Shown: piece by piece, positions 1 to 7,790 of the stretch
Layout: every line of letters begins with the position of its first letter
Numbering within the stretch: the stretch's first letter is position 1
DNA from: Winogradskyella echinorum
GTDB taxonomy: Bacteria; Bacteroidota; Bacteroidia; Flavobacteriales; Flavobacteriaceae
Assembly (NCBI RefSeq): GCF_014297365.1
Contig: NZ_JACOQD010000001.1
Span: 744,001-808,000 of the forward strand
Reading direction: 5' to 3'
Length of the DNA stretch: 64,000 nucleotides
The notes under the pieces: model-generated
Database searches by the model: none
Told to the model about the DNA's origin: nothing
Seen by the model: the letters and a program-made list of their open reading frames with translations, nothing else
Made by a program: the position numbers and the translations under genes

Positions 1-45
1 AGTTCCTGAAGCCCATAAAGAAGCAAGTTTTATTTTGATATTCAT
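1..45 (-). CDS. 5' end of a small protein gene, cut by the window edge
   Basis: An ATG on the minus strand (complement of 43-45) opens a frame that runs off the left end and gives MNIKIKLASLWASGT. The short basic-hydrophobic N-terminus looks like the start of a small integral membrane protein, but 15 residues are not enough to assign a family. The upstream sequence (46-210) shows no clear promoter. Confidence 0.4.
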   Translation of the reverse strand, partial: MNIKIKLASLWASGT

Positions 46-212
46 TTTCGGGTTTTCTAACATATACTTTAAGTTAACAATTCAAATCCGTTTGTATTTA
101 TATAGACGTAAAATCTTTTTAAATGGTTGCCTGAATTCTAAAGTTAGTTTATTTTTTTGTTTGTTGCCAAAGGTTTTGTGAATGGATAATTGCGTGGTTA
201 AGCAACTAAATT

Positions 213-766
213 AAACACGTTGTTGCTCACAGTATTTTTTATTCACTTATTATCTTTTTTAGTTTTCTTAATCCGTTATCTGATAAGTTTCCCCATTTCA
301 TAGCAGTTGTCGATGGTGTTGAGTAGGTTTGTCTTAAGTCAGAATCTAATTCTGTAATTCCAATTACATTTTTTTCAGAATCGTAAAAAACAATTGTTTT
401 ATAACTAATAAATGTTCCTATTTCTCCCCACCGATAAGATGAAGAATCGTTCAGTAATTCAGTCAATTGTTTTGCTTGTGTTAAATTCAGCTTTTGGTCG
501 GCTGAAAAAAACTTGCCATAAATTTTAGCAGAACCTAATTCAGCTTGAGGAAATTCAATTCCGTTTGTTTGTTCTTTTAAAACATCTGCCTTATAAGTCA
601 GTCTATCTTCGTCTGTTCCGTTTGAAAAGTCAGCATACTTTTCCCTCAATTCGGTTTTTACTTTTTTAAAATTCGGATAAGTGAAAAATCGGTATCCTAA
701 TAAAAATATAATTCCGATTAATAAATATTTGAGATTTCTGATTTTCATGTTGTGGGCAACGTGTTT
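213..766. repeat. Inverted repeats bounding a single gene (cassette-like unit)
   Basis: The left arm AAACACGTTGTTGCTCACA (213-231) and the right arm at 751-766 (reverse complement AAACACGTTGCCCACA) are inverted copies that differ by a 3-nt gap and one base. They lie 7 bp past the stop and 2 bp before the start codon of the enclosed gene. Further out, both flanks carry TTTGTTGC and AAAGTTAGT (140-148 and 815-823). The unit looks like a mobile or exchangeable single-gene cassette. No integrase or transposase is present, so the mechanism is unknown. Confidence 0.45.
239..748 (-). CDS. Hypothetical membrane-anchored protein, 169 aa
   Basis: I do not recognise a family. Residues 6-24 form one hydrophobic segment (signal anchor). 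It is followed by a short basic stretch and a polar, probably extracytoplasmic domain rich in Lys, Thr and Ser. There is no lipobox cysteine. The ATG lies directly beside the right arm of an inverted repeat (751-766), and the stop is just before the left arm (213-231), so the gene fills the repeat-bounded unit exactly. It is unrelated to its neighbours and has no operon partner. Acquisition as a single-gene cassette is my inference. Confidence 0.6.
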   Translation of the reverse strand: MKIRNLKYLLIGIIFLLGYRFFTYPNFKKVKTELREKYADFSNGTDEDRLTYKADVLKEQTNGIEFPQAELGSAKIYGKFFSADQKLNLTQAKQLTELLNDSSSYRWGEIGTFISYKTIVFYDSEKNVIGITELDSDLRQTYSTPSTTAMKWGNLSDNGLRKLKKIISE

Positions 767-898
767 TTGTGTATTGTTTGTTGCGGAAAGTCAGATATGA
801 TTTCGCCGTAATCCAAAGTTAGTGAAATGCAATGAATTCATATTAGAAATTGAGCTATAAATATACCTATAAAACTGCAATCACCGTAAAAAACAAAA

Positions 899-920
899 GG
901 CAAAAGATTGCTCTTTTGCC
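899..920 (-). terminator. Rho-independent terminator of the T9SS protein gene
   Basis: A 9-bp perfect stem GGCAAAAGA/TCTTTTGCC with a TTGC loop, followed on the minus strand by a T-rich run. It lies 25 bp beyond the stop codon at 945. The same stem is used at 4396-4417. Confidence 0.8.
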
Positions 921-944
921 TAATGCCTAAGGTATTAATTAGGG

Positions 945-3545
945 TTAATTAATAATCAGTTTTACGGGATTAATTTTTAACTGACTACTAACGATTTTAC
1001 AGAAGTATAAGCCTGAGCTTAAATTCCCTCTGTTTACGGTAATGCTATTTTTTCCTGCTTTAGCGTTATAGGTTGTAGCAAACACTTGCTTACCTAACTG
1101 ATTGTACATCACTAGTTGTACTGTTTCATTTTGGTTGGCTGTAAATTGTATTGCTGTTTCTGAAGACATTGGATTAGGAAATGCCGTTAACGTTGTATTG
1201 TTTAGCGTATATTCATCTACTGTAAGCGCGCTGGTTTGAGAAAAATACAAGTTATACAAAGACATTGCCTTAGATACTGAGCTGCCATCCTCTGATACCA
1301 TTGTAAATACTAGTGTTACCACATCATTGAGATTAGCGGTTTCACCAAGATTGTTTTGTAAATTATCTATATTAATCGTGTAATCTTGTAATGAACTACC
1401 GAGCGCTATTGTTGTTTTAAACTGCTCTTCCCAATTAGTAATACTTTCTTTTACAAAAGTGATTTCTAAATTACCTGTGCCTTTTGCACTTAAATTAAAA
1501 CTGTTGTAATCCGTTAAATCTACAGCCTTAAATCTTGGCGTTAAAGCTCTGTATGTAGCCACATAGGTATTGGTTGTGGCTCTAAAATCTACATTTCGTT
1601 CTATTGGGAAATCTAATGCTTCAAAATCGATTGTATTTGTAGATACATTGTAACTTGTAACTTCTGTTCCGTCTTGTGAGGCATCAATTCCCCAAGGACC
1701 ATCAGACATAAATAAATCGTCTGGTGTTGCTACTCCATCTCCTATTCTAAAACCAATATCAAATAAGTTTCCTGTATCTACAGTCACATTTGTAATGTAG
1801 TTGCCATTAAGATTGATAGTAGCATTTAAGTTGCCAAAATCTGTTGTTTCTGTTGTTCTGTAACCAGCTTCTAGCGTTATACTTTGCGTGGCATTGGTAT
1901 TTATAATTTGTAAATCTAAGCCTCCATTAGTGTAACTGCCTTTTCTTACAAATACCGTTGGTGGTGTAGAATTGTTGTAGGATGAAATTGGTTTTTCTAT
2001 CTCTAATAAATTTAAAACCTCTTGTCCTAAAGTGTATAAGTCATCGATAGTATTAGACCATATCTGAAAATTATAAAAGGTTACATTTTCTTGATACTGA
2101 TCTAAATTCCAATGGCTTTCTACAGCGAAATTCGTGTCATTATTTACCAATTTTGCAGATAAACTAAGTACAAATTCGTAAGTACCATCTTCGTTTTTAA
2201 TAATTGACTTTATAAATTGTTGCTCGTTAATGTCTATTGTAGAAACTGAGATTAACTCTGCACCTAATAAACGATCGCAGATGTATTTTGTATGTTCGTA
2301 GACACCATTTTCTGTTTTTAAAGCTAGGACTGAGGCTACTGAAGTTCCTCCTTTTAAGTAATCTACCGAATAGATTTCAGTAGCATTTGTAATATTTACT
2401 AAGTCTGTTGGTGAAGCTTCAATCGCTTCATCTTCGTTAATACTATTTAGTGGTACAAAATCTTGTAACGTAAAGTCAGCATTAGGATTGTTTTTAGCAT
2501 AATCAGCCGTTTTTAAAACACGCTTAGCTTTGGCAGTGTTGAATTTATAGCCAGATTTTGCTCTGTTAAAATTACGTGTATTGATTTGCTCAGATAGCCT
2601 GTTATTACTTTCTAATCCACCAGAATTAGAACTCGATGTCGGAGGTTGAATAACCTCACACATTCCAAATCCTGAGCACGAAGGATCTTCACAATCAATT
2701 AATCCATCTCCATCATCATCAATACCATTATCACAGATTTCTTGCAAAACTGGTGCTGTTGGACAACGTGCTCCATCATTACTAGAACTTGAAGGTCCAA
2801 AGGCAAATAGATTAGAATCTATTAAACTTATACCATCTAAATCTTGTACGGCTTGTATAACATAAATAGTTCCTGTTTGATTTGCCGATACATAAAAACG
2901 ACCATCCGCATCAAAATAAACAGCACCATAGGTGTAGTTTAATCCTGATAAGATTGGCACTACTCCTAATGCTGACACTTGTCCATTATTAGGATTGATG
3001 CGATATAAAATATTGGAGCCTTTTTCTACTGTGTATAACTGACCATCTACGGCATTAAAAGCCCAATCGTGTACATTAATGTTTTGAGATAACGCTTCTG
3101 TAGATTGGTGTTGTGTATAATTTGCTGATTCTGGATCTAAATCTATTTTGTAATAGGTTGTTCCTCCACCTTTTAAATAATAAATACCATCTGCACTTAC
3201 ATCTCCAACATATCTACTGCTTGTTGGCAACTCATCAATATAAAAGGATGTTGTTGTAAAGTTTTTACCAATTCTAACAATGGTTTTTGCCGGCGACGTT
3301 AACGAGCCCCAAATAAAACCGTCCGCAGGATTGTAGGCTGCAGCATTTATATTTCCTGGTGTAACATCTACAGCTACTTGATAAGAATTACCAGAAGCTA
3401 AATCAATAGCATACACATCATTATTTTGAAATAAGTAAGCATTATAATCGCAATTAAATGGAATATCTTGTGCGTTACTATTGACACTCAATAATGTGAG
3501 AGCAATAAACAGTAATTGATTTTTAAAATTGTAAAATTTCATCAT
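945..3545 (-). CDS. Secreted T9SS-sorted protein with N-terminal DUF6923-like domain, 866 aa
   Basis: Signal peptide (residues 1-25, ending NSNAQ). An N-terminal domain of about 240 residues, rich in Asn, Tyr and Gly, resembles DUF6923-type beta-propeller segments. An acidic cysteine motif CDNGIDDDGDGLIDC near residue 270 resembles calcium-binding MopE-type repeats. A long beta-rich middle follows. The last 80 residues form a type IX secretion type A sorting domain (AFPNP..., LGKQV, SGLYFCKIV, PVKLIIN), so the protein should be secreted or attached to the cell surface. The gene is monocistronic with its own terminator. Its promoter carries three 21-bp-spaced copies of the operator motif shared with the H-NOX/LytTR operon, which suggests it is an output of that system. 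The function of the exported protein is unknown. Confidence 0.8.
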   Translation of the reverse strand: MMKFYNFKNQLLFIALTLLSVNSNAQDIPFNCDYNAYLFQNNDVYAIDLASGNSYQVAVDVTPGNINAAAYNPADGFIWGSLTSPAKTIVRIGKNFTTTSFYIDELPTSSRYVGDVSADGIYYLKGGGTTYYKIDLDPESANYTQHQSTEALSQNINVHDWAFNAVDGQLYTVEKGSNILYRINPNNGQVSALGVVPILSGLNYTYGAVYFDADGRFYVSANQTGTIYVIQAVQDLDGISLIDSNLFAFGPSSSSNDGARCPTAPVLQEICDNGIDDDGDGLIDCEDPSCSGFGMCEVIQPPTSSSNSGGLESNNRLSEQINTRNFNRAKSGYKFNTAKAKRVLKTADYAKNNPNADFTLQDFVPLNSINEDEAIEASPTDLVNITNATEIYSVDYLKGGTSVASVLALKTENGVYEHTKYICDRLLGAELISVSTIDINEQQFIKSIIKNEDGTYEFVLSLSAKLVNNDTNFAVESHWNLDQYQENVTFYNFQIWSNTIDDLYTLGQEVLNLLEIEKPISSYNNSTPPTVFVRKGSYTNGGLDLQIINTNATQSITLEAGYRTTETTDFGNLNATINLNGNYITNVTVDTGNLFDIGFRIGDGVATPDDLFMSDGPWGIDASQDGTEVTSYNVSTNTIDFEALDFPIERNVDFRATTNTYVATYRALTPRFKAVDLTDYNSFNLSAKGTGNLEITFVKESITNWEEQFKTTIALGSSLQDYTINIDNLQNNLGETANLNDVVTLVFTMVSEDGSSVSKAMSLYNLYFSQTSALTVDEYTLNNTTLTAFPNPMSSETAIQFTANQNETVQLVMYNQLGKQVFATTYNAKAGKNSITVNRGNLSSGLYFCKIVSSQLKINPVKLIIN

Positions 3546-3570
3546 TTTGGTATCTTATTAGATTCTGAAG

Positions 3571-3660
3571 CAAAACTACCTGATAATCAAGCTTTATTTT
3601 TTAATTTTCGTTTGACACCAAAACCATGAAGTTGGATAGCACTTTACTATCGACGAATGG
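3571..3660 (-). promoter_or_regulatory. Promoter with LytTR-type operator array (T9SS protein gene)
   Basis: On the minus strand TAGTTTTG (3571-3578) matches the Bacteroidota -7 box TAnnTTTG, about 20 nt before the inferred transcript start and close to the ATG at 3545. Upstream are a strong 14-bp site CTATCGACGAATGG (3647-3660, plus-strand reading) and weaker copies starting at 3626 and 3605. The starts are 27, 48 and 69 bp from the -7 box, which is two helical turns between copies. The arrangement matches the arrays at 4310, 4499, 10758 and 11273. Binding by the LytTR regulator encoded at 4567 is inferred. Confidence 0.55.
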
Positions 3661-3689
3661 TTTTTTGTTGATTTTGAGCTAAAATAAAA

Positions 3690-3717
3690 AGAGGTAAAAG
3701 CATCTGCTTCTACCTCT
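3690..3717 (-). terminator. Terminator hairpin after the CAP lipoprotein gene
   Basis: AGAGGTA (3690-3696) pairs with TACCTCT (3711-3717), with an inner AGCA/TGCT pairing. On the minus strand it is followed by TTTTTATTTT. It lies about 40 bp beyond the stop codon at 3756. Confidence 0.7.
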
Positions 3718-3755
3718 AACAACAAGGAATTAAATAAGGGTTAAGTAAAATGGTT

Positions 3756-4253
3756 TTATAGCTTTACAAAAATGTTTGTAAAATAATTTTTTCCATTCTC
3801 ATCTTGTTTTGTTGAAATACCAACATCAGTAACTTCCGGATCTTCAATATTTTGCTTATGGCCATTACTATTTAACCAAGCCGACACCACAGACTCTGCA
3901 CCAGAAAATCCAAAGCCTATATTTTCTGATACACTTTTTGCATCTACAGTATTGATTAAATTTTGAGATCTTTGATGAAAATAATCATGACTCGGTGTGC
4001 CTTGATCAATCATATATTGATTGTGTACAATAGCTTCTTTTGAAGCTTCATTTAAGATATTAAGCGGGTTTAGATGTTTTGAAATTCTGTAAGCATTAAT
4101 GAGCTCTACAATCTCGTAATCGATTTGGTTATACTCAACAATAATATGTTCAGTATTATAATTGTTTGAGACTGCACTGTCTTCTTCAACGGAACAAGAA
4201 AATAAGGATAAGTTAAGGATTAAAGCAGCAAAAAAGTAAGTTAAGTTTTTCAT
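3756..4253 (-). CDS. CAP-domain (SCP/PR-1) lipoprotein, 165 aa
   Basis: The signal sequence ends in the lipobox LFSC, with Cys20 as the lipidated residue, so this is a lipoprotein, probably on the outer membrane. Residues 45-165 form a CAP/SCP domain: an IVELINAYR opening helix, a middle SHDYFHQR, SENIGFG, and VVSAWLNSNGHKQNI near the end. The two histidines of the usual CAP cavity are recognisable (SHD and GHK). Bacterial CAP proteins are secreted and mostly of unknown activity. The promoter carries three copies of the LytTR-type operator, and the gene follows the LytTR gene, separated by a terminator. It is probably a target of that regulator. Confidence 0.85.
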   Translation of the reverse strand: MKNLTYFFAALILNLSLFSCSVEEDSAVSNNYNTEHIIVEYNQIDYEIVELINAYRISKHLNPLNILNEASKEAIVHNQYMIDQGTPSHDYFHQRSQNLINTVDAKSVSENIGFGFSGAESVVSAWLNSNGHKQNIEDPEVTDVGISTKQDENGKNYFTNIFVKL

Positions 4254-4275
4254 GAGGATGGATTTAATTTCATGA

Positions 4276-4366
4276 CAAAATTATTTCGAACTCCTCCTTT
4301 ATTTTTTAATTTTCGATTAGTCTATTTTAAAGTATAGACGAATGGTAAATACCTGTAGATAAATTA
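4276..4366 (-). promoter_or_regulatory. Promoter with LytTR-type operator array (CAP lipoprotein gene)
   Basis: The minus-strand -7 box is TAATTTTG (4276-4283), about 23 nt before the ATG at 4253. The best operator copy is GTATAGACGAATGG (4332-4345, plus-strand reading). Weaker copies start at 4310 and 4353. The starts are 27, 49 and 70 bp from the -7 box. The stretch TTTTTTAATTTTCG at the proximal site is also found at the same distance from the -7 box in the T9SS gene promoter. Confidence 0.55.
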
Positions 4367-4392
4367 TTTACAAACAACATTTGGTCATCAAA

Positions 4393-4459
4393 AAAGGCAA
4401 AAGATTTCTCTTTTGCCTTCAAAAACAGCTATTAATCAGTAACCATACTAACATGATTA
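4393..4459 (-). ncRNA. Candidate short RNA between a LytTR-type promoter and a terminator
   Basis: A promoter-like TACTTTTA (4465-4472) with three upstream operator copies points into a stretch of only about 65 bp that ends at the terminator 4396-4417. The predicted RNA has a small 5' stem (AATCA/TGATT) and the terminator hairpin. The only reading frame I see from an ATG in it is 11 codons (MLVWLLINSCF). This could be a regulated small RNA, a micropeptide transcript, or merely the 3' end of the LytTR operon transcript. Confidence 0.3.
4396..4417 (-). terminator. Terminator of the H-NOX/LytTR operon
   Basis: GGCAAAAGA/TCTTTTGCC with a TTTC loop, followed on the minus strand by TTTTTTG. It is the first terminator downstream of the LytTR gene stop at 4567, and it separates the operon from the CAP gene. 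Confidence 0.75.
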
Positions 4460-4464
4460 CAGTA

Positions 4465-4555
4465 TAAAAGTAAACACCTTCAGCCCTTCTCTCTTTTTAT
4501 TTCGTTGTATCAAGGAATTAGCGTAGATAGAATGCCGTTTAGTGTCGGTGAATGG
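4465..4555 (-). promoter_or_regulatory. Orphan promoter with LytTR-type operator array
   Basis: In the 4254-4566 intergenic stretch, the 14-mer GTGTCGGTGAATGG (4542-4555) and weaker copies starting at 4521 and 4499 lie 70, 49 and 27 bp from a near-consensus minus-strand -7 box TACTTTTA (4465-4472). No protein gene begins downstream before the terminator at 4396. The spacing is the same as in the CAP gene promoter, which argues that it is not accidental. Confidence 0.4.
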
Positions 4556-4566
4556 TTTTTAAGAAT

Positions 4567-5277
4567 TTAAAGCAGGTTTAATCGCTTCATTAATTCTGGT
4601 CGGTTAGAACGACTTACAGGAATAACGTCTTTTTTAATCAATACGCTATTGTCTTCAATATCAATAATCTTATCGACATTAATAATATACGAGCGATGAA
4701 TTTTTAGGAATAAACTATCTGGTAATTTTTCTTCTATTTTCTTAAGTGTAGAATGTACAGTGTAGTTTTTATCTTCAGTTTTTACATGTATATAATCACC
4801 TTTAGCTTCAATTAAATAAATACTTGGTATATCTATCTTAATTAAGCGTCGGTCTATATTAACATATAAATCATTACCTGAAGTGGTTTCTACTTGGCTA
4901 GAAGATTTTGATTTTGCAACAGAAGGCTTAATCGCTTCTGCTTTTGCAATGGCCTTCTTAAAGCGCTCTGGTGTTATTGGTTTTACTAAATAATCTACAA
5001 TACAATCGTATCCAAAAGCTTGAATAGCAAAATTTGGATCTGAAGTAGTAAGAATAATTTTTGGAGGATTTTTTATTGTATCTATAAAATCGAAACCTGT
5101 AAAATCTGGCATATGTATATCTAAAAATATTAAATCAATTTCATTCTGATTTAAATATTTTATAGCCTGAAGCGCATTAGGAAAATCTTCAAGTACATTT
5201 AAACTAGGCACATTAGTACACAATTGTCCAATAATAGCTCTAGCGGTAGCTTCATCATCTATAATAATACAATTCAT
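4567..5277 (-). CDS. LytTR-family response regulator, 236 aa
   Basis: An N-terminal receiver domain (residues 1-115) has the acid pair D7/D8, phospho-acceptor D53 in FLDIHMP, and K99 in DYLVKPI. A linker of about 20 Ser/Lys-rich residues leads to a C-terminal LytTR DNA-binding domain (about 135-236: YLIEAKGDYIHV, KIHRSYIIN, VSRS). It is the last gene of the seven-gene operon, 9 bp after the Hpt gene, and the only DNA-binding protein in it, so it is the likely output of the relay. LytTR domains bind pairs of direct repeats about two helical turns apart. Arrays of that form occur at five local promoters, including that of this operon, which suggests autoregulation. Confidence 0.92.
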   Translation of the reverse strand: MNCIIIDDEATARAIIGQLCTNVPSLNVLEDFPNALQAIKYLNQNEIDLIFLDIHMPDFTGFDFIDTIKNPPKIILTTSDPNFAIQAFGYDCIVDYLVKPITPERFKKAIAKAEAIKPSVAKSKSSSQVETTSGNDLYVNIDRRLIKIDIPSIYLIEAKGDYIHVKTEDKNYTVHSTLKKIEEKLPDSLFLKIHRSYIINVDKIIDIEDNSVLIKKDVIPVSRSNRPELMKRLNLL

Positions 5278-5286
5278 AAAATAATC

Positions 5287-5604
5287 TTATAAGGTCTCTA
5301 AAAAGTCTGTTATGATTTGAAGAATAGATTCAAATTCAATTCTTCCATTTGTATTGCCATTTATGAGATTATTCTCATAATTAACAGCCACATCATAACT
5401 TTTTTCGAGGCCTAAAATACTAATTTTATGTTTAAGTTTATGCACATTATCCGCTGTAAGCTTGTAGTTTTCAGCCGCTACGTTCTTAAAATACACATCT
5501 TTCTCTTTTGGAAACTCTCCTTTAATAATGTCTATTAACTTTTTTTCAAAAGCTTTGTCTCCTCCAGACATACTGTTAATATAAGATAAATTAGGCTGTT
5601 CCAT
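5287..5604 (-). CDS. Free histidine phosphotransfer (Hpt) protein, 105 aa
   Basis: A single four-helix Hpt domain with the motif VHKLKHKISILGLEKSY. H55 is in the position of the phosphorylated histidine (usual form HxLKG), followed by the expected lysine two residues on. There is no kinase or receiver attached, so it should shuttle phosphate between receivers. Its ATG lies inside the end of the upstream histidine kinase gene (14-bp overlap), which suggests translational coupling, and the LytTR gene follows after 9 bp. The likely path is kinase, receiver protein (10288-10698), H55, then D53 of the LytTR regulator. Confidence 0.85.
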   Translation of the reverse strand: MEQPNLSYINSMSGGDKAFEKKLIDIIKGEFPKEKDVYFKNVAAENYKLTADNVHKLKHKISILGLEKSYDVAVNYENNLINGNTNGRIEFESILQIITDFLETL

Positions 5605-6655
5605 TGGGTTGTTTTTTTAAAGTAAAGTAGAAAGTTGTGCCTTCATTTAGTTTTGAAGTTAACCAAATTTTTCCACCGTATAAATCTACAATTTTCTTTA
5701 CTATAGATAAGCCAATACCTGTTGACACTCCATTGTTGTCTAGCTTCTCGAAAGTTTTAAATATTTTTTCAAAATACACTTCTTCAATACCTTTTCCATT
5801 ATCTTTTATAGAAAACTCCCAAAACTTTCCTTTGTCCTCTGCATTTATTTCAACTGTTCCATTTTCCTTATCATTATAGGCAATTGCATTGCCTATTAAG
5901 TTTTGAAATAATTGTTGTAACCTGTATTTATCACCTTTTATGATTGGTAAAGCTGATCTCGTAATTGAAATATGCTCCGGAACCTGTATAATTGATAAAA
6001 TATTGTCTACTAACTTATTGATATCTACATCATAAACCTCAATTTGATTTTTTCCTATCGTAGAGTACTCTAAAATACCGTTAATTAAGGTATCCATTTT
6101 TTCAACATTAGTTCTAATGAGACCTAATGTTTTTTCTCCATTAGCATCGAACACATCTTTATAGTCTTCTTTTAACCACGCTGTTAACGTATCAATACTT
6201 CTAAGAGGTGATTTAAGATCGTGAGAAACCATGTGTGCATAATCACTAAGCTCTTGATTTTGATAAGCAAGTTCGTTTAACAGAGATTCTTTCTGCTTAT
6301 TCATTTCAATAATCTCCTTGGCTTGGTTATCTATAAAATCAACCAAATCAGAACTTGTTAATTCAATAGCGTTAGCCTTTTCATCATCTTTAAGGTTATA
6401 AAACTTAAGCGTATTTATAACTTCTTTTAGTTTATCAATTAATTCCTTTTGCTCTTTAGCTTCCGCTTGCAATTTTCTGTTAGCGCTATATAATTCATCG
6501 GAACTAATGGACATAGCCCTTTGAATCATTGCCGATTGTTCATCAAAATTATTGTAGGAACGATCTACAGCGGCAAGAAATGTTTTTAATTCTTCACTAG
6601 ATTTTAATTCTTCACTTAAATACTTTCGTAATTGACGTTTAAGTAATGAATTCAT
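5591..6655 (-). CDS. Soluble sensor histidine kinase without its own sensor domain, 354 aa
   Basis: No membrane segment. Residues 1-135 are charged helices and coiled coil (QAEAKEQKELIDKLKE). The HisKA domain follows with H145 in SHDLKSPLRSID, then HATPase_c with the N-box LFQNLIGNAIAYN (N256), DNGKGI and GIGLSIVKKI. There is no PAS or other ligand domain, so it probably takes its signal from a partner protein. The FIST gene directly upstream shares a TAATG stop/start overlap with it. This is the usual arrangement for NosP-type FIST proteins and their kinases. The catalytic half closely resembles that of the kinase at 7791, including the SHDLKSPLRSID sequence, so the two may come from a duplication. 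Confidence 0.9.
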   Translation of the reverse strand: MNSLLKRQLRKYLSEELKSSEELKTFLAAVDRSYNNFDEQSAMIQRAMSISSDELYSANRKLQAEAKEQKELIDKLKEVINTLKFYNLKDDEKANAIELTSSDLVDFIDNQAKEIIEMNKQKESLLNELAYQNQELSDYAHMVSHDLKSPLRSIDTLTAWLKEDYKDVFDANGEKTLGLIRTNVEKMDTLINGILEYSTIGKNQIEVYDVDINKLVDNILSIIQVPEHISITRSALPIIKGDKYRLQQLFQNLIGNAIAYNDKENGTVEINAEDKGKFWEFSIKDNGKGIEEVYFEKIFKTFEKLDNNGVSTGIGLSIVKKIVDLYGGKIWLTSKLNEGTTFYFTLKKQPNGTA

Positions 6656-7788
6656 TATTCACTTATTAATGTTATTGTCATCGTTTGGTTATGTAACTGA
6701 CATGCCATTTCTCCATGAAATGGTGCAATTTCGCCGTAAGAATAAAAACCACTTACAGCAGTACCTTCTCCTAGAATTTCTATGACTTCGTCTATCTCTT
6801 CTTCTACACGTTGATCTAGTACTAACTTTCTTCCTATACAACTTACTAGAAAGGCAATGTCTGGTTTATTTTGTCTAAATTCTAACGCTTGTCTTGCAGC
6901 ACGTTCTGAAGCATTTGCAATGTTATCTACGTTAGTCATCATTAACTGCACTTTAGAATTTTGCTTTATATCGCCTGCTAAAATAACGGCATTTTCTTCA
7001 TCATTAATATTAAGAATAGATCTCACTATAGATTGTTCTTCATCTTCAGATTTTACATTTAAGGGATATAATAAGGCTGCTCCTGGTAAATCTTTAGCTT
7101 TTTCTCCTAGATAGGTTTTATATAAATCTAACGCAGGCAAACCATCTAACTCGTATAGTGTATTACCTTCAGATTTTGTTACTGTACGTTCTGGACCAAA
7201 AGGCGTCCAACCACCATGTATTGAAAACGTAATTTCTAACGTATCACCATAAAAACCGACTGCGACTAATTCTCCTTCTTTAGGATTTTCATTGTAAGAT
7301 GCTAGCGTCTTTTCAAAACGGGTATCATCACCACATAAACCGCCTGTAATTAATAGATTTTCATTGTTGGTTGTGCTCATGCCTTGTGTCAGCTGACTAC
7401 CATTTATAAAACTACCTTCAGACACAACAAAAACGTATTTAAGCCCTTCGGAAGGAAATTGTTTAATAAGATCATTACCAGTTTTAAAACTATCTAAATC
7501 AGCATTTAATACATTACTAGTTTTAATGATAAACTTACTTTTTTCAAACTCCATAGCAGTAATGGTAATGCTATTTTCATTTACTGTTCTCGATGAAATT
7601 TCTGCACATGCTGAACCGAATACGATATGTCCATCTGGAAACAATACTTTAATTTCCTCATAAATAGAAGGATCTTCTAAAAGAAAACGATTTCCAAAAA
7701 CAATAACTAAAGGTTCTATTAGTTTTTGATTGTCACCAACATAGGTCCAATCTTTATTATTTTGTTTTACTAATTGTACTATTTTCAT
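6655..7788 (-). CDS. FIST-domain protein (NosP-like candidate nitric oxide sensor), 377 aa
   Basis: FIST_N (about 20-215: VFGSACAEISSR, LITGGLCGDD, LVAVGFYGD) followed by FIST_C (about 220-370), ending with the family's typical GFYSYGEIAPFHG and CQLHNQTMTI. FIST proteins are soluble ligand-binding sensors. One subgroup, NosP, binds haem and nitric oxide and controls a co-encoded histidine kinase. The gene overlaps the next kinase gene by one base (TAATG) and lies 2 bp after the PAS kinase. Whether this copy binds haem cannot be told from sequence. A small-molecule ligand is the alternative. The H-NOX in the same operon makes the haem/NO reading more likely. Confidence 0.87.
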   Translation of the reverse strand: MKIVQLVKQNNKDWTYVGDNQKLIEPLVIVFGNRFLLEDPSIYEEIKVLFPDGHIVFGSACAEISSRTVNENSITITAMEFEKSKFIIKTSNVLNADLDSFKTGNDLIKQFPSEGLKYVFVVSEGSFINGSQLTQGMSTTNNENLLITGGLCGDDTRFEKTLASYNENPKEGELVAVGFYGDTLEITFSIHGGWTPFGPERTVTKSEGNTLYELDGLPALDLYKTYLGEKAKDLPGAALLYPLNVKSEDEEQSIVRSILNINDEENAVILAGDIKQNSKVQLMMTNVDNIANASERAARQALEFRQNKPDIAFLVSCIGRKLVLDQRVEEEIDEVIEILGEGTAVSGFYSYGEIAPFHGEMACQLHNQTMTITLISE

Positions 7789-7790
7789 GC

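Noticed and set aside
140..823. A classical integron attC array
   Set aside because: Only one unit, no integrase, and the arms do not show the R'/R'' core sites clearly. Kept only as a cassette-like unit.
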